Shown: positions 26,489 through 37,800 of the stretch, piece by piece
Layout of the letters: the number at the start of each line of letters is the position of its first letter
Numbering within the stretch: the first letter of the stretch is position 1
Position numbers and translations under genes: made by a program
The notes under the pieces: model-generated
Databases searched by the model: none
The model's input: the letters and a program-made list of their open reading frames with translations, nothing else
Told to the model about the DNA's origin: nothing
Assembly (NCBI RefSeq): GCF_032854445.1
Contig: NC_088300.1
Location: 3,970,001-4,034,000, forward strand
Length of the DNA stretch: 64,000 bases
From: Liolophura sinensis
Taxonomy: Eukaryota; Mollusca; Polyplacophora; Chitonida; Chitonidae
Direction of reading: 5' to 3'

Positions 26489-27469
26489 AGGATCATGTAA
26501 AGAGAAACTCTCAACTGTTTACTTTTGATGAGGGAAAGACGCAAGCAAGGAATGTTCCAGGCCAAGAAATTAAATCACATATCCAAATCGTGTCAACGGT
26601 TAAAATATGTGTCTCATTTGACCTTTGATTTCATATCTCCAACGAGGCGATCATACTCAACACGTTGAATATACGGGCACTATAGCCCCGGTTTAAGTGG
26701 AATTAGACACAATTATAAGTTCCAGAGTCGAAGATTCCTTCTCGTTTACATGTTCTCAGCTTTATCTACTACAGTTTATATATGTACATATAAGACTTAT
26801 GACATATAAGAGTTATGAATTAACTTTCGGGTTTACAGTTCAGTTGTTAATTAGAGTAAAAATGAAGGACTACTTCGTGTAGGCTGTTGACGTGCACGGT
26901 GTGGGTATAGATAGTACCTTGACGCTGGTATGTCCGTCTGTTTGTACAGCTGAGTGCCGGTTGACGGGGCTTCACTCTGTTTATCCGCTCACTCAGCACA
27001 CAAGTGGGGATCATTAGTACTGACTAGCATGGTCATCACCCCCTCTCCATACTATGTTTTTACAACTGCCACTACGATAAAAGAGCTGATCAAGCCCGTC
27101 TCGACCCCTCACACTACCTGACCCTGGGGCCAGTGTGCGCCAGAGGGTAGCACTGAGGGCAACCTGAAGAGCCCTTGGGATTCGACACCTTTGTGAGAGA
27201 AATCCATCCCTGCGCAAAGGACCAGTGTATCCGGGGACGAGGAAATAAGGGCACTGTTGATCAGGCTTATCATCGAAGGGTCCATATTTCTTAAATAGAA
27301 GCTATTTGGTAGTAGGCTTGGAGGAGTGGGAGTGCGCAAGTAGAAAGGTCACAGCTTCTCTGGGACTGAACAGCGATCCGGAAGATAGCGGAGTATACAA
27401 AATAGTGTTAATGGAATAAAGTCACACTTCACGGTCACATCGAGCACATTAAATCTATACCAGTTATCA
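26489..27469. other. Noncoding unique DNA
   Basis: The segment at about 27050-27340 is more GC-rich and has an open frame on the minus strand, but no recognisable domain. Nothing else was seen. Confidence 0.4.
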
Positions 27470-28365
27470 GATTGTCATAGCTGCTTCATCGGTTCCGTCT
27501 CACGTCATTTAACACGTCATGGTTGTATCACCGGTTCTGTCTAACCAGACGACATTTATCACCTGTCGTGACAGATTCATCGGTTCTGTCTAACCAGACG
27601 ACATTTATCCCCTGTCGTGTCTGATTCACTGATTGTGAAACCAGGTCGCAGCTTTTACACTGTTGTCGCTACTTAATCGATTAAATCTCAGAAGTCTGTT
27701 GTCTCCTTGTAGTCACTGCTTAATCGAATCCCTCTGACCAGACATCAGTTACCACGCTGCTTCAGTGGCTGTACAAGACGCCATCTATCACACTTGTCGT
27801 TCCTTCAACGATTGTGTTACGCAGATTCCAGCTCTTCCACCGAATCGATTTTGTCTGTTCCGATACCAATTAGCACAATGTCGTCGCTTCTTCACCAGTA
27901 ATGTCCGAACAAGCACGAGTTATCATATTTTTTCGCTGCTTCACCAGTTCTGTCTGACCAGGCGCAAGTTATAACATTGCTGTCGTTGCTTCACCAGTTC
28001 TGTCTGTCCAGGCGCCAGTTATCACATTGCTGTCGCTTCTTCATCAGTTCTGTCTGACCAGGCGCAAGTTTTCACATTGTTGTCGCTGCTTCACCGGTTC
28101 TGTCTGATCAGGTGCAAGTTATCACATTGCTGTCACTGCTTCACCAGTTCTGTCTGACCAGGCACCTGTTATCACATTGACGTCGCTGCTTCATCAGCTC
28201 TGTCTGACCAGGCGCAAGTTGCCACACTATTATCGCTGCTTCATCAGTTCTGTCTGACCAGGCGCCAGTTATCACATTGTTGTCGCTGTTTCATCAGCTT
28301 TGTCTGACCAGGCGCCTGTTATCACATTGTTGTCGCTGCTTCGCCAGTTCTGTCTGACCATCACG
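27470..28365. repeat. 50-bp minisatellite, clean at the right end, degenerate at the left
   Basis: From about 27900 the motif CAGTTCTGTCTGACCAGGCGC recurs exactly every 50 bp (the GGCGC segment at 27961, 28011, 28061 and on to about 28311). To the left, diverged copies reach about 27470. It is the first of three arrays lying 3' of CRNKL1. Confidence 0.93.
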
Positions 28366-28719
28366 CTGGACTTGAACTCATCGCTGATATATAGAAGACG
28401 ATAGTTCAGTGGAACTATACTTTTTAATGATCAAGCACATAGATTTTCATATTCATACATATTTTCCCCACTAGGCATAACGAGGCAAAGCATAATAGAA
28501 TCATCACTGAAATTGAAATGGATATACCTTGTAGCGTAGGCCTTCATCTGACAATGTCTTTCGGAGTTACACACGTAAAACCTCAATCAATAAATCTTTA
28601 GTAGCTGCTTTCTTTGTCCACATTTTTCCCTAACACATGTCACAGCGTGCTCGATAGGGTTGACTGTGGTCTTAAGAAAGGAATGTAGTACCAGACAGCA
28701 GTTCCTGTAAACGCTTGAG

Positions 28720-29885
28720 TCAGGTACTGACATGCCTTCCATGTCAGACATCAGTCCCTGTTCTAGTCAGGCACTTAGCCTTTCATGTCAGACATCAGTC
28801 CCTGTTCTAGTCAGGCACTTAGCCTTTCATGTCAGACATCAGTCCCTGTTCTAGTCAGGCACTTAACCTTTCATGTCAGACATCAGTCCCTGTTCTAGTC
28901 AGGCACTTAGCCTTTCATGTCAGACATCAGTCCCTGTTCTAGTCAGGCACTTAGCCTTTCATGTCAGACATCAGTCCCTGTTTTAGTCAGGCACTTAGCC
29001 TTCCATGTCAGACATCAATCCCTGTTCTAGTCAGGACCGGTCTTTCACGCCAGGCAGCAATCAATGTTCTAGTCAGGAACGGTTTTTCACGCCAGGAAGC
29101 AATCAATGTCCTAGTCAGGATCGGTTTTTCACGCCAGACATCAGTCCCTGTCCTAGTGAGGCACTCAGCTTTCCCTGTTCTTGTCAGGTAAATAGCCTTC
29201 CATGTCAGACACCCGTCCCTGTTCTTGTCAGGCACACAGTCTTCCATGTCAGACATCAGTCCCTGTTCTTGTCAGGCAAATAGCCTTCCATGTCAGATAT
29301 CAGTCCCTGTTCTAATCAGGCACTTAGCCTTCCATGTCAGACATCAGTCCCTGTTCTTGTCAGATATATGTCCCTGTTCTTGTCAGGTAAACAGCCTTCC
29401 AAGTCAAATATCAGTCCCTGTTCTAGTCAGGCACTTGGCCTTCCATGTCAGACATCAGTCCCTGATTTAGTCAGGAACTTAGCCTTCCATGTCCCTGTTC
29501 TAGTCAGGCACTTGGCCTTCCATGTCAGACATCAGTCCCTCTTTTAGTCAGGCACTTGGCCTTCCATGTCAGACATAAGTCCCTGTACTAGTCAGGCACT
29601 TGGCCTTCCATGTCAGACATCAGTCCCTGATTTAGTCAGGAACTTAGCCTTCCATGTAGGACTCGAGTCGATGTTCTAGTCAGGCACTTAGCCTTCCATG
29701 TAGGACACCCGTCCCTGTTCTAGTCAGGAACTTGGCCTTCCATGTCAGACATCAGTCCCTCTTTTAGTCAGGCACTTAGCCTTCCATGTCAGACATAAGT
29801 CCCTGTTCTAGTCAGGCACTTAGCCCTCCATGCCAGACATCAGTCCCTGTTCTAGTCAGGAACAGTTCTTCACACCAGGCAGCAG
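28720..29885. repeat. 44-bp minisatellite, about 26 copies
   Basis: The unit reads close to ATGTCAGACATCAGTCCCTG followed by TTCTAGTCAGGCACTTAGCC and begins ATGTCAGACA at 28741, 28785 and so on. Several copies are truncated or replaced by a variant containing TTTCACGCCAGGCAGCAATC (29040-29130, and a related end at 29865-29885). Frames of about 80 residues in several phases are artefacts of the array. Confidence 0.95.
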
Positions 29886-29906
29886 ACACTGAACAGCAAC
29901 ACTTAA

Positions 29907-30031
29907 GTTGACTTGACCAACATGGACTACAGTTGACTTGACCAGCATGGGCAACAGTTGACTTGACCAGCATGAGCTACAGCTGACTTGACCAGCATGG
30001 GCTACAGTTGACTTGACCAGCCTGGGCTACA
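29907..30031. repeat. 25-bp tandem repeat, 5 copies
   Basis: GTTGACTTGACCAGCATGGG-type units start at 29907, 29932, 29957, 29982 and 30007. They directly follow the 44-bp array. Confidence 0.95.
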
Positions 30032-31124
30032 ATATGTTATCCAGATGGTTGAATTTAAGTCCACCTCCTATGTGTATGACCTTTCTCAGTCACTACATGA
30101 ACCTTTGCCACTCTCTACAACTGAAGAAATTCACCTACCTGTCAGTAAGTCTACAACGTCGTTTAACATAGTGAGACCTGAAAATATGTAGTGAAAAAAT
30201 TATTGATTTTTTTTATTTACACAATTTTACAAAATGGAAACATTCTGAAATAATGGTAGAGACTCAACCCAAAAAAATTCATACAAAAAATTCTGTTATG
30301 ATGGAAAATATACTAAGAGTTTCATTATCAAGAACAAAAACAAGGAATGCCTTGTGCCTCAGGGCTCACAGAGACATATGTAGATACAGCCTGTGAATGA
30401 GATGGTGGATGTGGAGTAGGAGTTGACATGAAAATATTAATCTGTCTAATGCTCTTGTATGGATGATCTATTTTCACAATTTGTGGAAATGACTTAAATC
30501 TACTAAAGTTACCAAGTATGTTTGAAGTTTTGGAGCATCAAGCACTATCTTCACACATAGATAATACGGTGGTCATACTGATTGGAATGGCCAAGAGAAA
30601 CTATATTTGTAACCTGAATAATTTGTCATTCTTGTACTGGGCTGTAAGTGTGATATTACACAGTGAATAATCGCAGCTGATGACAAGGTTGAATTCTGCT
30701 CTAGAACAGATCACATCTCACATTTATTTCAGCTGTCGTTCACTTCACAGGTGGTATAAATAAAGCTATACTGGAAAGATACTGGATGACTTTTTATGTT
30801 ATATCAATATCATTTTGATCACACGGATGGACATCTCATCCGGAATCAGCTTTGAACTTTACACATGACTCATGCAATAGACATACATGTAAGTGTTGGA
30901 CTCCACACTGATAGAAAAACCTCATACTGTACTGTGATAGATTTGACAGTCATACCCTAAACAGCATGAACAGGACTTAAGCTATGTGACTTGTGTTGAT
31001 CAGTATTTGGTATGGACATGACGGGTAACATGATGTGAGAGTGGTAACATGATGTGAGAGTGGCAACATGATGTCAGAGTGGCAACGATTATGTACATGT
31101 ATGTGTAACCCACAGGAGCTGATG
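30032..31124 (-). other. CRNKL1: CRNKL1 3' UTR and downstream region with candidate polyadenylation signals
   Basis: Reading on the minus strand past the CRNKL1 stop, AATAAA occurs at 30728-30723 and again at 30227-30222. Either could define the transcript end. A 19-bp unit (GTAACATGATGTGAGAGTG) is repeated three times at 31025-31081. No other gene is seen. Confidence 0.5.
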
Positions 31125-31877
31125 CTATGAGCGTTCACGGTCACTGTCTTCACCTGAACTACTACTGCTACTACTACTGTCACTACTGCTCCCACTGCTA
31201 CTGCTACTGCTACTACTGGACTTTCGTCTGCGCCGCTTTTGTCGCTTGCTATTTTCTTCTCGATGCCTGCTTTCCCCTGACCTTCTGTCTCTGGTATCCT
31301 GCTCTCCTCTCTTGCCCCTTCTCCTTCTATCCTCGTCATCCTCCTTCTCAGAATCTTCATCCTCACTGTCAGTTGTCTGCTTTGGATATTTTCTTGAATC
31401 TCTTCTTGATCCCACCTCGATCTCCTTTACTTTCTCTTGGTCAACTTTTGTAACACCGCTTCCATCCTTTCCCCTGTCCTGAGTGTCTTTTCCCTCAGGA
31501 TCCCCTGTTTTGCTTACTATTGAAACATCTACTCTTTCATCTTCTTCCTTAAAAGCAGAAACCCTGTTACTGGTGTCTTCACTTGTCGATTCAGCCTCCT
31601 GACTGTCATCGCTCTCACTGCTGCCTTTACTGCTTCCTCCTGTAGCATCCTCCGTTGTCTTCGCTTGCAGAGCATCCTGTGAAGAGCTTGGCTGCTCCTG
31701 AGAACTCTGCCCTGCCTTGTCATCCTCGTCATCATCTTCCTCATCCTCCTCCTCATCACTGCTCTGCTCCTGCTTCTCCTTCCACTTCTTGGCCATGGCC
31801 AGCAGTTTAAGGTTGGGCTGAGCGGCCTCCTCATCAGGGAAGATGTAGTCGTAGTACTCCTCCCAGCCAGCGTCAGT
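31125..31877 (-). CDS. CRNKL1: CRNKL1 exon 16 (last), long acidic/Ser/Arg tail
   Basis: Begins [16 protein letters not shown] and [18 protein letters not shown], where vertebrate proteins end soon after. It then continues about 190 residues: an acidic run ([15 protein letters not shown]), a Ser/Glu/Asp-rich middle, a basic-acidic stretch, and a poly-Ser block before RERS and a TAG stop at 31127-31125. The frame is open for 250 codons without a break, so I take the tail as real. Antisense frames over it are artefacts of the CT-rich sequence. Confidence 0.92.
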   Translation of the reverse strand, partial: TDAGWEEYYDYIFPDEEAAQPNLKLLAMAKKWKEKQEQSSDEEEDEEDDDEDDKAGQSSQEQPSSSQDALQAKTTEDATGGSSKGSSESDDSQEAESTSEDTSNRVSAFKEEDERVDVSIVSKTGDPEGKDTQDRGKDGSGVTKVDQEKVKEIEVGSRRDSRKYPKQTTDSEDEDSEKEDDEDRRRRGKRGEQDTRDRRSGESRHREENSKRQKRRRRKSSSSSSSSSGSSSDSSSSSSSSGEDSDRERS

Positions 31878-34800
31878 CTGAAACAACATCCCCATCAGAA
31901 TGGCCTTATTTCTGTCTTACCATATGTAAATACAGGTCTAAAGTTACTTTTACAATGGACATAATCAAACAGATCGATCTGGGTGACATTTTTAATCAGT
32001 ATCAACAAGACAATAGTATGTTTTCCACTTATTCTAAAACCTTCAGTTCTGCTTACTTCCTATCAGAAAAGTATTATTATTAGCAATTATCTAACTACAG
32101 GATTGCTGGTTTCATCAGATAAATTTGTGGCAACATCTTACTAAAACAATGGTTTCTAGGGTGGCCCACTTGTCTCAAAGACAATTTTCTTCCTTCAGTC
32201 TACTCTTCAGCATGCTGGAAAAAACACAAACAAGGGGAGAAAACTGTGACCTACCCCATCCTCAGTCTGGATCTTCCTTCTCTTCTTCACTTTTTGTGGC
32301 ATGAGTTTCTGTACTGTCTGAATACACTTCAAATCCCCAACCTCTTGCTGTTAGAATAGATAAAATAGAGAAACATTAAAAACAGAGAAAATTCATATCC
32401 ACAGAGCTTTACATACCTCCCCAGTACCTGACAATCCTAATCCAAGGCTCCTGCCCATACAACAAGGGCTTGATTTGAATTTATTTAATTATTTGTCTGG
32501 TGTTTTACAACGTACTCAAAAATATTTCACTTATACGACGGTGACCAGCAGGCTTGAATTGAATATTCCGCCAGATACTAAAGAGGTTAAAAAAAACTTC
32601 TTCAAGGGAGTTATAAGTACTAGTTTGGTACACCTTCCAGCGTTAAATGAGCAAAAAACATTCTGAAATTATTTGTGTAACTTTAAAATTCTTATTGTGT
32701 TTTACTGCATGTACTTGAAAATAGTTTGAACAAGACAGATATTATGGTCAAAAGTAAAAAAAGGAACATCAGATAAACTCCTATAACAAAGAGGATCTAC
32801 AGGTGTTAAATGAACAAAATAGCTGTGACGTTTTTATCAGAAAGCATGCCCACTGGCTACTGACCTCAAACTCTACCCAGGCCTCCAGTAACATTAGTCT
32901 CTCCTCTTTGTCTTCTAGAGATCTCAGTGACCTATGACCTTCACGGTAAACCTGCCGGGCATTGGCAATAGCATTGTCTTCCTCAGTGGAACGCTCAAAC
33001 TGGGCAAAGCTGACCCAAACCTGACCAATGGGAATGAACAATGGAAATTTGCTTCAAAAGAGCACCCATGAATCTTTGATGAATCCATATTACTGAATGT
33101 GGAAAGATAAATGTATACTCAGTATTTCAGTCAATATTTCTACAGCTACAGAACCTTTTAAATTTATTTTCACATTCTGGTTATTATGGTAAAGATTAGG
33201 GTTGTTTTAAACAGAGGTACACAAAGCTACACAATGTCCCCAAGAACATTATTGCTAAAGGGCTGCTCTATATACCTTGACATGTTGTGTCCTCTCAAGC
33301 AGGCGCCTGTACAAGGCACGAGTGTTCTCATACTCTTCCAAACCAATTTCAAAATCAATGAAGGCTTTCCACAGAACCTCAGGCATGTCCAGCTTAGGTT
33401 GGTTTATGGCCAGGTTATATATAGCACGGGCACGGTCAATGTCTCCCAGGATGGTCTCTAGCTCTGTATACTGTCACAAAAACAGCCCGTATTAAAGGTG
33501 TGTGTTTGGCAGAAGTTACCACATGAACCATGAACTGTATGGTAAATGTAAAATCTGAAAACCAGCTGTACAAATCTGTCAGTGACAATCATTTCAACAA
33601 ACAGATAACCATTTCATTTTTGTGAATAACACAAGATTCAATTGAAGTTTTAAATTCATGGCTAGGTTTGAATTAACCTGGCTGGTAATACACAGCTCAC
33701 TTTAGCAAAACTCATGAATACATTAAAATTGATACTATTTTTTTTCTTAATTCACTAGGTCTTTCAGCACTAAAACCCAGACAATGCCATTTGAGAAAAA
33801 AAAGTTACAGGAAAGATATGTACATTTGAGGGAAAGAACACATAGCCTACTTTCATCCATGTTGTACAATTCTCTGGGTTGAACTCCAGAAATTTCTCAT
33901 ACAGAATCCTACACCTCTCAAACTCTCGGAGCTGGATTTCTAGGTCAATGTAACCTCTGAACAGCTTGTTTTTGGGACATTTCCCAATGGCTGTGCCCTA
34001 GACAAAACAATCATCAAAAATTTCTACTGAAGAAATTCAAAAGTCAGATAAATATTTCACTTTGTACATGTACACAATGGTGTTTCATAGGTTATTGGGG
34101 GGATTATAGAGTACATGTACACAATGGTGTTTCATAGGTTAGTGGGGGGATTATAGAGTACATGTACACAATAGTGTTTCATAGGTTAGTGGGGGGGGGG
34201 ATTATAGAGTACATGTACACAATGGTGTTTCATAGGTTATTGGGGGAATAATAGAGTACATTTACACAATGGTGTTTCATAGGTTAGTGGGGGGGATTAT
34301 AGAGTACATTTACACAATGGTGTTTCATAGGTTAGTGGGGGGGGGGATTATAGAGTACATGTACACAATGGTGTTTCATAGGTTAGTGGGGGGATTATAG
34401 AGTACATGTACACAATGGTGATTCATAGGTTAGTGGGGGGGGGGAATATAGAGTACATGTACACAATGGTGATTCATAGGTTAGTGGGGGGGGATATAGA
34501 GTACATGTACACAATGGTGTTTCATAGGTTAGTGGGGGGAATATAGAGTACATGTACACAATGGTGATTCATAGGTTAGTGGGGGGGGGGGAATATAGAG
34601 TACATGTACACAATGGTGATTCATAGGTTAGTGGGGGGGAGGGAATATAGAGTACATGTACACAATGGTGTTTCATAGGTTAGTGGGGGGAATATAGAGT
34701 ACATGTACACAATGGTGATTCATAGGTTAGTGGGGGGGGAATATAGAGTACATGTACACAATGGTGATTCATAGGTTAGTGGGGGGGGGGGGAGGGAATA

Positions 34801-37800
34801 TAGAGTACATGTACACAATGGTGTTTCATAGGTTAGTGGGGGGAATATAGAGTACATGTACACAATGGTGATTCATAGGTTAGTGGGGGGAATATAGAGT
34901 ACATGTACACAATGGTGTTTCATAGGTTATTGGGGGGGAGGGGAATATAGAGTACATGTACACAATGGTGATTCATAGGTTAGTGGGGGGGGGATTATAG
35001 AGTACATGTACACAATGGTGTTTCATAGGTTAGTGGGGGGATTATAGAGTACATGTACACAATGGTGTTTCATAGGTTAGTGGGGGGATTATAGAGTACA
35101 TGTACACAATGGTGATTCATAGGTTAGTGGGGGGGAGGGAATATAGAGTACAAATATTCAACCTTCCATTTGTGCACAACTGACATGAAATATGTTCACA
35201 GTTCAGCCAGAATCTACATGAATGAAAACTGGAACAAATTTAAATCCTGTATGATTAAATAAAAGCTCCCTCTTTTATCTTCATCGTCAGGCAGTTGAAA
35301 AGAACTATATGAGCAGAATTGGGTAAAAATATGCAACCCTGATCACTTATACCATCATTTTTATTTCAGCTGCAGATGTTCATAAGTGAAAATTTAGACA
35401 CTTTTTAGACTTTTTGGGTCACATACTACAAAACAACCACAAAAATCATAATCAGAAGCTTACCAAAATTTTTCTGGCCTGTTGCAAATTTTTCTGCCGA
35501 ATTTCAAACTGAGCGAAGGAGAGCCAGATCTTGGCGAATGTAAACTTCTTGTGAGGTATAATATCGAGGCAAGCTTTATACACCTGGCGGGTTCTCTCCA
35601 TATCTTCTGCCTCTAACTCCTCAAAGAGAGCATAGTTAATCCACAAGTAGATGTAACGACGCCAATGACGCTTCTCCTGGATGACAACATACACAAGGCT
35701 GCTTTAGGACAGATGTTAGCGATAAAAACAGGTACTCATTCCATGACAGAAGAGTCCTTAATAAGCAAATCCTGAAGTCAGCTATCACATTAATGAATTT
35801 CACAAAAAATATATCATTAACTTAATGGTTGGGTGTTTGGTATAGACTTGGATGTTTATTCACATTTTGAATATAAAATAAATCATTTTAAACTATAAAA
35901 TTTGAAAGTTTAAAATGTTGTTTCATAAATATTCTTAAAAATGTAAAGGCTGTATGTTTTTCACCTCCATACTATAGTCTGAGGTTTGCCATTGTTTATA
36001 TAGACCTTCAGAAATTAAAGGCACTTACCTGTGTTGGAGGTAGATTTGCTATGGCTCTCTCGTAGGTGTCCCGAATCTGTTCTATGTCCTGTTCCGCCTC
36101 TAACAGTCGCAGAAAGTCAAACCAGGCATCATAGTTCATTGGGTTAGATTTCACCTCCTAGAGAGTAGAATACTTGAAAATGTACACAACTAATCAAGTT
36201 TCAAGGTGGTCTCTTGTAGACTTAATTAGCTTGCTCAGTTTGACACATAATCAAATATGAATGTAACAGTGTTTCATATCCCAATATTATTTGGCACATG
36301 TGAACTTGAACATAAAATTTTGGAATTGTATTCCACCAGTGAATAAATGAATAAGAGGACAGTTGATTGAATTTGTTGAAACTTGTGACTGGTCATGAAT
36401 GTATTAATAGTTAAGGCCTAAAGCTTTGAGAATATTTTCTTGGGCTAACATGCTGGTTTTTCATCCTTTCAGAAATTTCTAGCCAATTGTAAGGGTATGA
36501 ATGTCATTTAACAGCAACTGTTAGTGTATACAGACCTCCTCATATTGGAAACGTCTTTTGTTGACAATGACATCCTCAATGGCTGCCCGGCTCCCAAATT
36601 TCTTCTCGTGGACAGTGTAAAACCTGTAAATTTCCTGGCACAGTTCCTTGGGAAGGTGGTCTAATGCATACTTATAGATGACCCGCGCTCGATCATGCTA
36701 CAACAAAACAATCCATGATTTCTCTCAACCTCTATCAAAATAAGTTTTGTTTGGGTGTAAAAATACATTTTCTGGGATGCTCAACACATTTATTTATTTG
36801 ACAGCTTTATTTACACCAAAATAAAAATACTTGACAAATATCACAGAGGTAAGCCAGCTGGATGATTTGATTTATTTATTTATTTATTTGATTGGTGTTT
36901 TACACCATACTCAAAAATATTTCACTTATATGACTGCGGCCAGCATTATGGTGGGAGGAAACCGAGCAGAGCCCTGAGAGAAATCCACAACCATCAGCAG
37001 GGTGTCACAAGACCTTCCCACCTACTAATCACAGTAAAGGCAAGACTAGGAAAAATATTACTTTTGTGCAAATAAACACTTCCATTTACACGTTTCACAC
37101 TCTACATAAAACTGTATATTGTGATATGTAACTGAACTGTTTTGGAACCCCCTGTGTGTTTGTGTACAAACCTCTCTTTGGGTTTCCTCAAACTTCGCAA
37201 ACGCAATCAGCAGTTTCTCATCCATATTTTCCTCCCCAAAGAACTCCACAGCTCGTTCGTAGATCTTCCTGCTGCTGTTGATGTAGCCATTCTTCTCCTC
37301 AAACTTGGCATATTTTATCCAGTTTTTAATTTCAGGATGAGTTATAACAAGTCAGAAAAGTTAAGGACAAAGAGGAGAATTGTCACAATCATACACAAGG
37401 CAAATTAAGACTTTTTTTTACACATACATGTACATTTTTTATTCTCGGAACCACCTTTATTCCAAAGCAGTGTGTAAAGGATATATCGTTCATAGATTGA
37501 TCTGGCCCTGTCCAGTTCTTTGCAACGCAGTTCAAAGTTGATGTAAGAATGCCAGGCCTGTTCATGAGGTTCCCATTCCATCCAGCGCTCAAACACCTGC
37601 CGTGTACCTGAAGTAAACAAAAGTAATCTGTTTATACAATGAGTAAATGGTATGCCTAAGTACTTATATGGTTGACATATTTCAAGAAGCAATGATAATA
37701 TTAAACTGATTTCTCTGTTTGTTTAATTGGTTGATGTTTAAAGCAGAACTTACAAATCACAAAAACTTCCCCTTTAAGACCCTTGTCAGGTTTTTGGGTA

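Noticed and set aside
27014-27339. Retrotransposon reverse-transcriptase remnant on the minus strand
   Set aside because: GC-rich open frames only; no reverse-transcriptase motifs seen.
28720-29885. CRISPR-like direct repeats
   Set aside because: Units are contiguous with no variable spacers, and the DNA is metazoan with introns; it is a minisatellite.
31127-31482. Plus-strand frames antisense to the CRNKL1 last exon
   Set aside because: They mirror the Ser/Glu-coding sequence of CRNKL1 exon 16 and have no features of their own.
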